Assembly (NCBI RefSeq): GCF_002441855.2
Contig: NZ_CP029487.1
Coordinates: 496,001-560,000 of the forward strand
DNA length: 64,000 nt
Direction of reading: 5' to 3'
Source: Eubacterium maltosivorans
GTDB taxonomy: Bacteria > Bacillota > Clostridia > Eubacteriales > Eubacteriaceae
Below are positions 49,602 to 59,388 of the stretch, one piece after another. Every line of letters begins with the position of its first letter. Position 1 is the first letter of the stretch. The translations under genes and the position numbers were made by a program. The notes under the pieces are model-generated. The model had not been told where the DNA came from. It searched no databases and was given only the letters and a program-made list of their open reading frames with translations.

Positions 49602-50762
49602 TTAATATTTTCCATATTCTTTTACAAAGTTCAGGACTGCCTTTAAATTTTCAGGGTTAATATCCCGGGCTTTGAGCAGATTTTTGTCAAGGGCAAAGAT
49701 ATACTGTCCGCCTGGAGCCAGAATGTCGATCAATTCTTTTGCCTTGTCAATACATTGCTGTTCGGTTCCTGTTTTTAAGAGAGTGAGCGGGTACAGGCCA
49801 GAGATAACATGGCGTTTTCCCACCTTTTCAGCGATCAGCTTAGGATCACCGAACTCAAAGCTCATGTGTGTCAGCGGCGGCAGCTCGTTAAGATAATCGA
49901 GATAGCGCATCCAGTCATGCTCAACAAACAGGTTTGCACCGATACCTCTTGCGTCCAGTGCCTCAACATAGGCCTTAAAGGTTGGCCAGTAAAAGCGCTT
50001 AAAGTCTTTTTCACGCATGTATGGCGCCATGTGAAGCGGAATAAAGGTACGCACATAGCGGTTGGCGTTTGGCCCGGAGCCGGCCTTGATGGCGACAGGA
50101 AGCAGCGCGTTGCAGGCGGCCTCTACTTTTTCCGGACGGCGGCGCATATCTGTGCTGATGCCTGAGAAAGAGCGCAGCTGGTCAGAGAGAATGTCGAGCG
50201 GGGTACAGGAGGCAGCAGGGGCCATAGAATAGACAGACTTGTCATACTTTTCGGCGATTTTGCCAAAGCCCTGCTGCATGACACCCATAGAGGTGAAGAA
50301 GGTATAGAACGCCTTGGACAAAGCCTTCTGGCCCTCAAAGCCCGGTTTTGCCAGAGCGGGATACAGTCTGGGCAGCACCTTGTCCCAAAGCGTTTTGATG
50401 GGGTCGGCGATAAAATCGTCATACTCATCATCTTTTAAGCCCTGCACTTCAGGATGCTGGATAAAACCGTCTGTGCCCATCACAAAGTTGATGGCTTCCA
50501 GCATTTTGTAAAGATGCGGCATTCTCAAAAACATGCCAAAAACAACATCTGAATCAAAGTCTTTGGTCGCCTGGTCGATGGCGTCCAGATTTTTTACCAG
50601 ACTGTACTGTTCTTTTCTCAGGTCATAACCGGCATACTCGAGACAGAAAGCGTTATCACCAAAAACAAGACGTGGCACACGCTCAGGAACCTTTCCGTCA
50701 AAGACATCTTCAAAAAGCTTGTTTTTTTCCAGTACTCCAGCAGATAATTGATTTTCACTCAT
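49602..50762 (-). CDS. second UroD-superfamily methyltransferase-like protein
   Basis: 386 residues with the site TAGGAGGG. The UroD-type barrel is recognisable from MREKDFKRFYWPTFKAYVEALDARGIGANLFVEHDW, from SMAPAASCTPLDILSDQLRSFSGISTDMRRRPEKVEAACNALLPV, and from the end FVKEYGKY. It is related to the protein at 37482, but the two diverge strongly in the N-terminal half, so their substrates probably differ. No corrinoid protein is adjacent; a partner would have to come from elsewhere, e.g. 16712. It is controlled by the divergent TetR gene. Confidence 0.7.
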   Translation of the reverse strand: MSENQLSAGVLEKNKLFEDVFDGKVPERVPRLVFGDNAFCLEYAGYDLRKEQYSLVKNLDAIDQATKDFDSDVVFGMFLRMPHLYKMLEAINFVMGTDGFIQHPEVQGLKDDEYDDFIADPIKTLWDKVLPRLYPALAKPGFEGQKALSKAFYTFFTSMGVMQQGFGKIAEKYDKSVYSMAPAASCTPLDILSDQLRSFSGISTDMRRRPEKVEAACNALLPVAIKAGSGPNANRYVRTFIPLHMAPYMREKDFKRFYWPTFKAYVEALDARGIGANLFVEHDWMRYLDYLNELPPLTHMSFEFGDPKLIAEKVGKRHVISGLYPLTLLKTGTEQQCIDKAKELIDILAPGGQYIFALDKNLLKARDINPENLKAVLNFVKEYGKY

Positions 50763-50788
50763 ATGGAAAAACCCTCCTAAGTTATTTA

Positions 50789-50864
50789 CTGTACGCGTTC
50801 AGTTTTTTATAAAATAATAATAACATGATTTTTTACTAAAGTCAATGTTTTTGAACGCGTCCAG
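50789..50864 (-). promoter_or_regulatory. promoter flanked by two ACGCGT operator dyads
   Basis: The minus-strand TTGACT (50845-50840)-N17-TATTAT (50822-50817) lies between CTGTACGCGTTCAG (50789-50802) and TTGAACGCGTCCAG (50851-50864). Both dyads share the core ACGCGT and are likely sites of the adjacent TetR protein. Confidence 0.65.
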
Positions 50865-50943
50865 TTGTTTGAATAAAGGCTTGATTAAGGATAAAAAATA
50901 TGTTTAAATTAAATCACAAAGACACCGAAGGAGGTTGCCGGGA

Positions 50944-51627
50944 ATGAAGGGGAAGAAAAGCAAACAGAAAATATACGAAACAGCCAAACGGCTGTTTTTG
51001 GAGGAGGGCTATCTCATTGGCAACCGCCGCATTGCCACAGAGGCCAACGTCAGCCTTGGTCTGATCGCCTATCACTTTAGCAGCAAGCGCAATATCGCCA
51101 TCGCCATCCTGAAGGAGGATTATACCATTTTGTCAGCCCATCTCAAAAATTATTTAACGCCAGATCAGGATATTCTGCTTTATGTTCTCTGCTTTACCAA
51201 CATGACGCTGAGAATCCGTGAACAGGACTATAAGATGGCGCGGTTTACCACTGAGATCATGAAAGATGATATTCTGGAGGCCTCGATTTATGATGGAAAT
51301 CAGAAACATGAGTATGCAGCGCTGATGGAACTGATAGATGAAGAGATTTCTTATGAAAAGAAACTTAAGCTGGCGCTCGGAACGATTTTTGGTGTTCAGA
51401 GAGCTTTGCAGTGGAATATTAATGATGGAATGGACCTGAGCTATCAGGATTATTTTGAATATATGGTAAAGACCTACAGCTTTGCTCTGGATTTAAACTA
51501 TGGGAAGCAGAAAATCAAAGAGATTGTGAAAAAATCCAACGCCATTGTCGATAAGGTGTTCAGGGATTACAGTCATTTGCTGGACACCTCGAAGTATCTG
51601 TATGGTCAGGTGGAGATCGAAGAGTAA
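50944..51627 (+). CDS. TetR-family repressor
   Basis: 227 residues from MKGKKSKQKIYETAKRLF; AAGGAGGTTG fits ATG 50944. The HTH is EEGYLIGNRRIATEANVSLGLIAYHFSSKRNIAIAILKEDY. It diverges from the second UroD-like operon, whose promoter is bracketed by two ACGCGT dyads. The DNA-binding part resembles the TetR at 38771 only at family level, consistent with the different operators. Confidence 0.85.
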   Translation: MKGKKSKQKIYETAKRLFLEEGYLIGNRRIATEANVSLGLIAYHFSSKRNIAIAILKEDYTILSAHLKNYLTPDQDILLYVLCFTNMTLRIREQDYKMARFTTEIMKDDILEASIYDGNQKHEYAALMELIDEEISYEKKLKLALGTIFGVQRALQWNINDGMDLSYQDYFEYMVKTYSFALDLNYGKQKIKEIVKKSNAIVDKVFRDYSHLLDTSKYLYGQVEIEE

Positions 51628-51630
51628 AAG

Positions 51631-51653
51631 AGATACGCCGAAACGGCGTATCT
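51631..51653. terminator. hairpin between convergent TetR and cyclase genes
   Basis: AGATACGCCG pairs with CGGCGTATCT around an AAA loop. The stem is strong but the T-tract poor in both directions. Confidence 0.5.
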
Positions 51654-51661
51654 CGGATGGA

Positions 51662-52414
51662 TCAGGCTTCACAGAGGGCAAAGCATCTTGCCGGGAAGCC
51701 AGAAGCATTCTTTGCCTTAGGAAAGGTGCAGAAGATGATCGCTCCGGCTGGCGGAACCTTGTCAAGGTTTGCCATAACCTCAATCTGAATGCGGTTTTGG
51801 CTTAAAATATAGGTTTCGCTTTCCATGGGCTTATCCTCTTCAAGGGCCGGCGGGGCAGTGTCAAAGGCTTCGTGGCCAATGGCGCCGACGTTTCGTTCTT
51901 CAACGAGGAATTTAATGGCTTCGAGGCTCCAGCCCGGATAGTGAACATTTCCCTTTTCGTCAAATTCCATGCAGCCTTTTTCATCGGGCCAGCGTTTACA
52001 CCAGTCCGAGCGCATGGCGACAAAGGCGCCGTCCGGGATTGGGCCATAGCTTTCTTCAAAGGCTTTGATATCCGCGATGCTTAGCGCATAGTCGGGATTG
52101 GCTGCGACCTGGTTGTGCACATCGATGACACATAAGGGATAGGTGAACTCGGTCACCTCGATTTCATCCAGGGTTCTGCCTTCTGGGTAAAAATGAATGG
52201 GCGCGTCGACATGTGTGCCATACTGGCCGACAACCGTAAACTGCTGAGTCTGAAAGATGTCGCCGTTTTTGTAATCATAGACCAGCTTGGTGGTCATGGC
52301 CGGGAAACCCTGCCAATGCGGGCTGTCATCATCAAAAGCATGGGTCAGGTCTACCCATTTGTAGGACGGGGATTTTAGTTCTGCAAGCAGAGACCATAAT
52401 TTTGGTGTTGCCAT
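51662..52414 (-). CDS. cyclase-family metal hydrolase
   Basis: 250 residues. WVDLTHAFDDDSPHWQGFPA near the N-terminus and GQYGTHVDAPIHF (the G-T-H-x-D-x-x-x-H metal motif) identify the cyclase / kynurenine formamidase-like family, and IGHEAFDTAPP and CTFPKAKNASGFPARCFAL are typical C-terminal elements. It hydrolyses amide or ester/lactone bonds. It converges with the TetR gene and belongs to no obvious operon. The substrate is unknown. Confidence 0.85.
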   Translation of the reverse strand: MATPKLWSLLAELKSPSYKWVDLTHAFDDDSPHWQGFPAMTTKLVYDYKNGDIFQTQQFTVVGQYGTHVDAPIHFYPEGRTLDEIEVTEFTYPLCVIDVHNQVAANPDYALSIADIKAFEESYGPIPDGAFVAMRSDWCKRWPDEKGCMEFDEKGNVHYPGWSLEAIKFLVEERNVGAIGHEAFDTAPPALEEDKPMESETYILSQNRIQIEVMANLDKVPPAGAIIFCTFPKAKNASGFPARCFALCEA

Positions 52415-52565
52415 TCTGAATCCTCCTTTAAAGCTCTAAAGCTTATTTTTCTTATATTTTATAATAGGATGTTGTATACGTCAACATTTAGAATTGTTCC
52501 CCGACTGCAATCTTTTGTGCTATAATAATCACAAAAAATCTTTTATGAAAATCAGGACAGAACCA

Positions 52566-52952
52566 ATGCTACAAAAAATGACAAAAACAGGGAAAATCTT
52601 TTTCTTTATCAGCTTGATAAGTGTTCTTTACGCTGCTTTTTTAGTTTATGCTAAAATGACAGGAGTGGTCATCAAGGACTATGGCGACTGGTTGTTTCTA
52701 TACTATACGATTCAGGTCATTGTGCTGGTGGTACCCGTCGGTTTCCATGTTTTTCAGGGATGGATGAACGAGGAAGACCTCAGGGCCGTCACAACCGCTG
52801 CTTTTGCCAATGTTATGATCTATTCGGTTATCAGCATCTGCTTTGGGCTTTTTTATACATATGTGGTGGATATGGCTGCGATGCTGGCAGATATTTTAAA
52901 TGGCGTCTTTCTGGTATGCGTTATTTTCTGGTACCGGCAGATGATGGGGTAA
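52566..52952 (+). CDS. four-TM membrane protein, unknown
   Basis: About 128 residues from ATG 52566 (AGGACAG upstream); an in-frame ATG at 52545 is also possible. A TATAAT lies at 52521-52526. Four membrane segments: IFFFISLISVLYAAFLVYA, LFLYYTIQVIVLVVPVGFHVF, AAFANVMIYSVISICFGLFY and LADILNGVFLVCVIFW. It precedes cbiZ by 6 nt, so the two are co-transcribed and it may act in corrinoid uptake. No family is recognised. Confidence 0.6.
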   Translation: MLQKMTKTGKIFFFISLISVLYAAFLVYAKMTGVVIKDYGDWLFLYYTIQVIVLVVPVGFHVFQGWMNEEDLRAVTTAAFANVMIYSVISICFGLFYTYVVDMAAMLADILNGVFLVCVIFWYRQMMG

Positions 52953-52958
52953 AGGATC

Positions 52959-53690
52959 GTGAAAATAAGAGAATATCAGCTGGCAACTGGTGATACGGCG
53001 CGTCTTGACCGCCGGTCTGCTATTATCAGCCTTGAGAATGAGCGGCGGATCCTCAGCACATCCCTTTTAAACGGTGGTATTCGCAGCGACCTAAAATATG
53101 TTTTTAATTATGACGAGCTGGAGAATAAAACCAGACAGTGTGAAATGCTGGCGCCCACCCACGAGGAGCATTTAAAGATTGTGGCGGCAGATATTTTAAA
53201 ATTACCGACGGGACAGACGACTGGGCTGACCACAGCAGCCCAGATCTGCAACGCGGCGTTCTGCGAGGCCGCTTACGGCACGCTGGCGGTGTCAGCGCTG
53301 GTGACAGCGGGTGTTTCGGGCAATGCTCTGCGGGCAGGCGACCGGGCGACGCTTGATCAGAAGGAAGGCCGGCCGTTTGTGCTCGGCGGCACCATCAATG
53401 TGATCCTGGCAATTGATGCCAATTTACCGGACGGCGCCATGCTTCAGGCTTTTATGACCTGTACCGAAGCCAAGACAGCCGCCCTTGAGCGTCTGGGCTG
53501 CAAAAGCGTGATTTCGCAAGGCGGAGCGACCGGCACCGGTACCGATGGTGTTGTCATCATTGCGCGGCCCGGCTCAGAGTTGCGCATGACTGACGCTGGG
53601 AAGCATTTTAAGCTCGGAGAGATAATTGGCCAAACAGTTGAAACGGCAGTGCGGAAAGCCCTGTATTTACAGGATGGGCGGACGAGTTAG
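52959..53690 (+). CDS. cbiZ: adenosylcobinamide amidohydrolase CbiZ
   Basis: 243 residues from GTG 52959 with AAAGGA upstream. CbiZ family features are STSLLNGGI, TTGLTTAAQICNA, VSALVTAGVSGNALRAGD, GTINVILAID and TGTGTDGVVI. CbiZ removes the nucleotide loop or aminopropanol of scavenged corrinoids so that the cell can rebuild its preferred cobamide. This suits an organism relying on many corrinoid methyltransferases. It overlaps the convergent AlkD-like gene by 4 nt. Confidence 0.88.
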   Translation: MKIREYQLATGDTARLDRRSAIISLENERRILSTSLLNGGIRSDLKYVFNYDELENKTRQCEMLAPTHEEHLKIVAADILKLPTGQTTGLTTAAQICNAAFCEAAYGTLAVSALVTAGVSGNALRAGDRATLDQKEGRPFVLGGTINVILAIDANLPDGAMLQAFMTCTEAKTAALERLGCKSVISQGGATGTGTDGVVIIARPGSELRMTDAGKHFKLGEIIGQTVETAVRKALYLQDGRTS

Positions 53691-54379
53691 TTTCTTTTTT
53701 TCATCAGTCTTATCCGTGCCTTTTCTTCTGGTGAGACCTGTCTGGATTCAATGATTTTCTGCAGTGTTTTATTATAAGTAAAGATATCTAGCGCGGTCTC
53801 GCCCAAAAGGTATGACAGGGTAATATCCGGAAAGCGTACATAACACATGGATAACGCCCAGGCTACTGCCATCTTCACATAGTAGTCCTCATGGCGGACT
53901 GCGTCCAGAAGCTCGATGGTTTGATGAATATAGGCTTCATCAATATAATAAAACAGAAGCATCACGATGCCAAAGCGGAGAGTAAAGGCGTCTGAGGATT
54001 TAAGCTTGGATAAAACAAAGCCCCAGAATAGCTCAGGGTAGGCTCTAGCATGCTTTAAACCACTGCAGAAACTGTCGCATACAGACCAGTTGTCGATTTT
54101 GGGGATAAAAGTATTAATGGATGCTATGATGGTATCCAGTCCGGCTTTTTCAGGGTCCAGATAACCGATCACCATTCCTTTGAGCATTTTTTCTTCAAAA
54201 TAATCTTCAGGTCCCTGAGACAGAAAAAGCGGATAATCTTCTTTCACAATACGTTTCGCAATCTTTCTGAGTATAGGAAGTCGGACTCCTATCAATTCGC
54301 AATGATCAGGCAGCAATTTTTGCTGAAATCTGCGATAATCATTTTCTGCAAGTAAAAACAGTTCTTCACGTATGGTCAT
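53687..54379 (-). CDS. DNA alkylation repair protein (AlkD-like HEAT repeat)
   Basis: 230 residues. The helical repeat pattern of the AlkC/AlkD superfamily is clear: YRRFQQKLLPDHCELIGVRLPILRKIAKRIVKEDY, EEKMLKGMVIGYL, IPKIDNWSVCDSFCSGLK, FTLRFGIVMLLFYYID, YVKMAVAWALSMCYV. These glycosylases remove alkylated bases. NWSVCD and the Trp/Asp around it match the active-site region. It is transcribed alone, with GGAGGC upstream. Confidence 0.85.
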   Translation of the reverse strand: MTIREELFLLAENDYRRFQQKLLPDHCELIGVRLPILRKIAKRIVKEDYPLFLSQGPEDYFEEKMLKGMVIGYLDPEKAGLDTIIASINTFIPKIDNWSVCDSFCSGLKHARAYPELFWGFVLSKLKSSDAFTLRFGIVMLLFYYIDEAYIHQTIELLDAVRHEDYYVKMAVAWALSMCYVRFPDITLSYLLGETALDIFTYNKTLQKIIESRQVSPEEKARIRLMKKRN

Positions 54380-54594
54380 GTCAGCCTCCTTTAGTGTTTA
54401 TATTATAGCATAAATATGGCAAAACGGACTGGAATAAAAAACGGTTGAATCTTAAAAAACTTAAGAAAAGCGTCTGCATTTTTATGTTTTAAAAAAAGTT
54501 GTTCTTTTTTAAAGGATATTAACATAAAAAAAAGAATAATATTAAAGTACCCTTTGGTACAAATATCAGATATTACAGGGAAAGTGGTGAGAAG

Positions 54595-56340
54595 ATGGCG
54601 CCTCGTTATAGTGAAGAGGTTATTAACCAGGTGCTGCAGGCCAACGATATTATCGACGTTGTATCAGAGTATGTGACACTGAAAAAAGCCGGAAGCTCCT
54701 ATAAGGGCAAGTGTCCTTTTCATAACGAAAAGACGGCTTCTTTTACAGTGTCGCCGGATAAGCAGCTGTATCACTGCTTTGGCTGCGGCGTAGGAGGAAA
54801 TGTTATTGGCTTTGTCATGGCCATTGAAAATCTTCCTTTTGTGGATGCGCTGAAGTTTTTAGCCAGACGGGCGCATATTATTCTGCCGGAGAACGGCAGC
54901 AGTGCCGAGGATAATGAACGATACCGGAAAAAAGAACGCCTTTATGAACTGCACCGTGAGCTGGCCAACTATTACTATCTTTGTCTTAAAAAAAACCGAA
55001 ATGCACAGTACTATCTGGCAGGCCGCAAGATCACACCGGAAACCATCAGGGCTTACGGCCTGGGACTGGCGCCGGATGGCTGGCAGAACGCTCTGGGGTT
55101 CCTGCGTCAAAGGGGGTATACTGATCAGGAGATGCTGGATTCCGGACTGGTGATGCGCAGTGAAAATGGGCGTATGTACGATCGTTTCAGGAACCGCATC
55201 ATGTTTCCGATTCTGAACGCTACAGGCCGGATTATTGGCTTTGGCGGCAGGCGGATCAGCGAGGAGGATCACGGGCCAAAGTATTTAAACTCACCGGAAA
55301 CCATGATTTTTTCAAAGGGAACCGAGCTTTTTAATATGAATCATGCCAAAAGCAATATTGTCGGTGGGCAGATGCTCATCGTCGAGGGCTATATGGATGT
55401 GATCTCACTTTATCAGCATGGCGTACGCAACACAGTAGCCGCTCTCGGCACAGCCTTTACCGCTTATCACGCAGCCCTTTTGGGGCGCTATGTGGGGGAG
55501 GTAGTGCTCAGCTTCGACGGTGACGCCGCTGGAGAAAGCGCTACGCAAAAAGCCATTACAATCTTGAAAAATACACCGTTGAATGTTAAAATATTAAGGT
55601 TACCCATTGAGGATGACCCGGACACTTATATTCAGAAGCACGGCAGAGAAGCCTTTGAGAAAAAAGTGACTGAGGCCATCACCATTGTCGAGTATGAGAT
55701 CGGCCTTCTGAGGAATAAATTTGATCTCAGTCAAACCGACGGCCGGATTAAATACATTAATCAGGCCATCGCAGTGCTGAGACAGCTCTCCGATGAGGTT
55801 CAGATCGATCTTTACAGCAAGCGTCTTGCCAGAGAAACCGGAATTGACCTCAAGGTTATAAGACGGGAGGTATACCGCAAAAAGCCTATGGAACTGACGG
55901 AAGAGGATGTTGGCGAAAAGATTGACTACTGGCAGAAAATGCCAAAAGCCTATGAGGAGGCCCAGATTCTTTTTCTCAGAAAGGGAATGATGGAGCCAGA
56001 GGTCTTTAAATCCGGAAGACTGAGGGCAGAGCACTTTAGCCCGGGGTTTTTCAGAGAGCTTTATGTGCTTATTACAGGGCTGCTGGAAAAGGGTGAGCAT
56101 CTGTCACCGGCAGCGCTTATGAACCATTTTGAGGATGCGGAGCAGGTAAAGCCAGTATCCGCTATTTTGATGGATGATACTCCTGTCGAAAGCGCGAAAC
56201 TGGAGGAATGTATCAAAACCATCATGCATTTTTACCGTTTGACCGAAATCGAGCGGATAAAACAGGAAATCAGTAAAGCGAGCGAGGAAGAAGCCGCTGT
56301 TTTAATGAATAAAATGATTACATTGAAAAAAGAAATGTAA
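54595..56340 (+). CDS. dnaG: DNA primase DnaG
   Basis: 581 residues. The N-terminal CHC2 zinc finger (CPFHNEKTASFTVSPDKQLYHCFGCG) is followed by the TOPRIM core (LIVEGYMDVISLYQHGV, SFDGDAAGESATQKA) and a C-terminal helicase-binding region. It makes RNA primers at the replication fork. It is first in the classical order dnaG-rpoD and is followed 31 nt later by rpoD. Length and motifs are normal. Confidence 0.96.
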   Translation: MAPRYSEEVINQVLQANDIIDVVSEYVTLKKAGSSYKGKCPFHNEKTASFTVSPDKQLYHCFGCGVGGNVIGFVMAIENLPFVDALKFLARRAHIILPENGSSAEDNERYRKKERLYELHRELANYYYLCLKKNRNAQYYLAGRKITPETIRAYGLGLAPDGWQNALGFLRQRGYTDQEMLDSGLVMRSENGRMYDRFRNRIMFPILNATGRIIGFGGRRISEEDHGPKYLNSPETMIFSKGTELFNMNHAKSNIVGGQMLIVEGYMDVISLYQHGVRNTVAALGTAFTAYHAALLGRYVGEVVLSFDGDAAGESATQKAITILKNTPLNVKILRLPIEDDPDTYIQKHGREAFEKKVTEAITIVEYEIGLLRNKFDLSQTDGRIKYINQAIAVLRQLSDEVQIDLYSKRLARETGIDLKVIRREVYRKKPMELTEEDVGEKIDYWQKMPKAYEEAQILFLRKGMMEPEVFKSGRLRAEHFSPGFFRELYVLITGLLEKGEHLSPAALMNHFEDAEQVKPVSAILMDDTPVESAKLEECIKTIMHFYRLTEIERIKQEISKASEEEAAVLMNKMITLKKEM

Positions 56341-56371
56341 CAAGTTATGATCGAAAGTCAGGAGGATATAA

Positions 56372-57559
56372 ATGGCTGAAGCAAAGAAGAAAAAAGTGAA
56401 ACCAGATATGGAGGAATTGCTCGACGAGGTTGATGCAATCGCCGACCTAGAGGCAATGCCGGAAGTTCAGACACTGATCAAGCGCGGTAAGGAAAAAGGC
56501 TCCTTAAACAACGCCGATTTTGAGGAAGTGCTTGAGAAGACCGATCTGGATCCGGAAGAGATTGATTCCATCTATCTGCTTTTACAGAAGGAAGGCATTG
56601 ATTTAACCTTCCAGGATATGGATATTGAGACCGATGATATTGATCTTGATATCGACATCGATGTGGCAGAGCTGGAAGAAATTGAGATTGAGGAGGATCC
56701 CGTCAAGGATATAGACCTGGGGGACAGCGTCAGTGTCAATGATCCAGTGCGCTTGTATTTAAAGGAAATCGGCAAGGTGCCGCTCCTGACCGCGGAGCAG
56801 GAAATGGGCATTGCCAAGCGTATGGAAGCAGGCGATGACGAAGCCAAGAAAGAGCTGGCTGAGGCCAACCTGCGTCTGGTTGTCAGCATTGCCAAACGCT
56901 ATGTGGGCCGTGGGATGTCCTTTCTGGACCTCATTCAGGAAGGAAATCTCGGCCTGATCAAGGCGGTGGAAAAATTCGATTATACCAAGGGCTTTAAGTT
57001 CAGTACCTATGCGACCTGGTGGATTCGTCAGGCCATCACCCGCGCCATCGCGGACCAGGCCAGAACCATTCGTATTCCTGTGCATATGGTTGAGACCATT
57101 AACAAGCTCATCCGTGTGTCCAGACAGCTGCTTCAAGAGCTTGGGCGTGAACCTACGCCGGCAGAAATTGGTAAAGAAATGGGCTTCTCGGAAGAAAAGG
57201 TCCGCGAAATCCAGAAAATCGCGCAGGATCCTGTATCCCTCGAGACACCCATTGGTGAGGAAGAGGACAGCCATCTGGGCGATTTCATTGAGGATGATAA
57301 TGCCCCGGCACCTTCGGAAGCAGCGTCCTATGCGCTTTTGAAGGAACAGCTCATGGAAGTGCTCAACACCTTGACTGAGCGTGAAGAAAAAGTGCTGCGC
57401 CTGCGTTTTGGACTGGATGACGGACGTGCCCGCACACTGGAAGAAGTCGGCAAGGAGTTCAACGTTACCAGAGAGCGTATCCGCCAGATTGAAGCCAAGG
57501 CACTCAGAAAGCTGAGACACCCGAGCAGAAGTAAAAAATTAAAGGATTATTTGACCTAA
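56372..57559 (+). CDS. rpoD: primary RNA polymerase sigma factor RpoD
   Basis: 395 residues. A short region 1.1 and an acidic Asp/Ile-rich linker (about 75-115) precede region 1.2 ([21 protein letters not shown]), region 2 ([56 protein letters not shown]), region 3, and region 4 ([42 protein letters not shown]). It directs housekeeping transcription. It is coupled to trmK, which begins 1 nt after its stop. Confidence 0.97.
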   Translation: MAEAKKKKVKPDMEELLDEVDAIADLEAMPEVQTLIKRGKEKGSLNNADFEEVLEKTDLDPEEIDSIYLLLQKEGIDLTFQDMDIETDDIDLDIDIDVAELEEIEIEEDPVKDIDLGDSVSVNDPVRLYLKEIGKVPLLTAEQEMGIAKRMEAGDDEAKKELAEANLRLVVSIAKRYVGRGMSFLDLIQEGNLGLIKAVEKFDYTKGFKFSTYATWWIRQAITRAIADQARTIRIPVHMVETINKLIRVSRQLLQELGREPTPAEIGKEMGFSEEKVREIQKIAQDPVSLETPIGEEEDSHLGDFIEDDNAPAPSEAASYALLKEQLMEVLNTLTEREEKVLRLRFGLDDGRARTLEEVGKEFNVTRERIRQIEAKALRKLRHPSRSKKLKDYLT

Positions 57560-57560
57560 A

Positions 57561-58256
57561 ATGATGACACCACGTTTGCAGGTGATTGCAGATAATGTAT
57601 TGAAAAATGAAAGCATGGCAGATATCGGTACAGACCACGGATATCTGCCTGTTTATCTAATGGAACAGGGCTTTATACCGCGCGCTGTCGCGGCAGATAT
57701 TAATGAAAAGCCCTTGAAAAAAGCAGAGCAGCTTGTGGCCCGGTCGGGCTATGAAAAGCAGATTGAAACGCGTTTGGGCTCAGGTCTTTCCGTATTAATC
57801 CCCGGAGAAGCTGGAACCATTGTCATGGCGGGGATGGGCGGTTACCTGATAAGGGATCTGCTGACCGAATCCCTTGAGGTGGCGGTCTCGGCAAAACGCT
57901 TGGTGCTCCAGCCCATGAATAACGCTTTTATTGTCAGGCATTTTCTGGAGGATAACGGCTTCGTGATTGTAAATGAGGATCTTGCAAAGGAAGAACGCAG
58001 AGTCTATGAAATTATCGTTGCTGAAAAGGGTGAAATGTCCATTGAAAACGATCTGGATTATCTGATTGGCTATGAGGCAAAAAGGCGTAAGCATCCGCTT
58101 CTGCCGGAGTTGATCGACCGTAAGCTGGAGCTTGAAAATAAAATAATCCAGAACACGGAAAACAAGCATACAAAAATGGCCAGAGAACAGTATAAAAAAA
58201 GCACAGCCATTGCGGCTGCGCTGATGGAGGTGAAAAATGGCTGTAAAATGCAGTGA
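57561..58256 (+). CDS. trmK: tRNA (adenine-22-N1)-methyltransferase TrmK
   Basis: 231 residues. SAM-binding opening VADIGTDHGYLPVYLMEQG in the slightly varied form MADIGTDHGYLP, then AADINEKPLKKAEQL, GSGLSVLIPGEAGTIVMAGMGGYLI and LQPMNN (the family active-site loop). A C-terminal coiled coil follows. TrmK methylates A22 of certain tRNAs. Its place between rpoD and nif3 is conserved in Bacillota. It overlaps the next gene by 20 nt. Confidence 0.93.
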   Translation: MMTPRLQVIADNVLKNESMADIGTDHGYLPVYLMEQGFIPRAVAADINEKPLKKAEQLVARSGYEKQIETRLGSGLSVLIPGEAGTIVMAGMGGYLIRDLLTESLEVAVSAKRLVLQPMNNAFIVRHFLEDNGFVIVNEDLAKEERRVYEIIVAEKGEMSIENDLDYLIGYEAKRRKHPLLPELIDRKLELENKIIQNTENKHTKMAREQYKKSTAIAAALMEVKNGCKMQ

Positions 58257-59355
58257 AATAACAAAAGTGATCGAAGCTGTGGCTCCGAGAAGCCTTGCGG
58301 AGTCATGGGACAACGTTGGCCTTCAGATCGGCTCTTTCCAGAAAAGAGTGAAAAAAATACTGCTGACATTGGATGTGACCGAGGCTGTCGTGCGGGAAGC
58401 AGTCATGGAAAATGCGGATATGATTATTGCGCACCACCCCTTTATCTTTAACGGCATCAAATCCATTTGTACCGATGAGCTGAAGGGAAAGATTGTGGCT
58501 GAGCTGATCCGCAATGACATCAGCCTGTATGTAGCGCACACTAATCTGGACAAGGCAGAGCTTGGCCTTAACGATTATATCGCGAAAACACTCGGCATTG
58601 AACAGCGCCAGCCGCTGGACCCTTCCGATGAGGATAAGCTCTATAAGATCGTGGTTTATGTGCCGGTGGATTACACCGATAAAATTGTTGAAGTGATGGG
58701 AGATAGCGGCGCCGGCTTTATCGGTAATTACAGCCACTGTACCTACCGTACCGTGGGCCAGGGAACCTTTAAGCCGCTCGAGGGGTCTTCGCCCTTCATC
58801 GGTGAGGAGGGTGAGGTGGCAACCGTTAAAGAAGACCGGGTAGAAACCATCATTGACGGTAAGATGATGAAAACCCTCATTCAAAAGCTTAAAAAAGTCC
58901 ATCCCTATGAGGAGATGGCCTATGATTTATACCCTCTTGAAAACGGCGTGCTTTTAAACCAGAATGGCCTTGGAAAAATCGGCGTCTTAAAAGAGACCAT
59001 GACGCCGGAAGCCTTTATTGAGTATGTAAAAAAAGCGCTGAGCCTTTCCCATGTGAGGGCAGCAGGTAATGAGCCGGCAAAAGTCAGAAAGGTGGCTTTG
59101 TGCACAGGCAGCGGAGCAGAGTTTATCGGACTGGCAAAGGTTAAAAAGGCAGATGTGTACATTACCGGGGATTTGAAATATCATGATGCCCAGCGGGCGG
59201 CCGAAAATAACCTGTGGGTCATTGACGCCGGTCATTTCGGAACGGAAAAAATGGTCGTGGGTCTGCTTGAGAACCTGCTCCGGGAAAAGGTGGACGATCA
59301 GGAGATCGAGTATGTCCGCTCAAATTACAATGAAGATTTCATGCGCTACTATTAA
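58237..59355 (+). CDS. Nif3-like dinuclear metal-centre protein
   Basis: 372 residues. Nif3/YqfO family: APRSLAESWDNVGLQIGS, MIIAHHPFIFNGIKSI, YVAHTNLDKAELGLNDYIAKTLG, and late metal ligands in DLKYHDAQRAAENNLWVIDAGHFGTEK. The 100-residue inserted domain (about 140-235, with YVPVDYTDKIVEVMGDSGAG) is the PII-like insert of longer members. It binds two metal ions. It is often annotated as type 2 GTP cyclohydrolase I, but its role is unsettled. It is co-transcribed with trmK. Confidence 0.92.
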   Translation: MAVKCSEITKVIEAVAPRSLAESWDNVGLQIGSFQKRVKKILLTLDVTEAVVREAVMENADMIIAHHPFIFNGIKSICTDELKGKIVAELIRNDISLYVAHTNLDKAELGLNDYIAKTLGIEQRQPLDPSDEDKLYKIVVYVPVDYTDKIVEVMGDSGAGFIGNYSHCTYRTVGQGTFKPLEGSSPFIGEEGEVATVKEDRVETIIDGKMMKTLIQKLKKVHPYEEMAYDLYPLENGVLLNQNGLGKIGVLKETMTPEAFIEYVKKALSLSHVRAAGNEPAKVRKVALCTGSGAEFIGLAKVKKADVYITGDLKYHDAQRAAENNLWVIDAGHFGTEKMVVGLLENLLREKVDDQEIEYVRSNYNEDFMRYY

Positions 59356-59388
59356 GCAGAGTTGACAGAGTATTAAGGAGACAGATAG

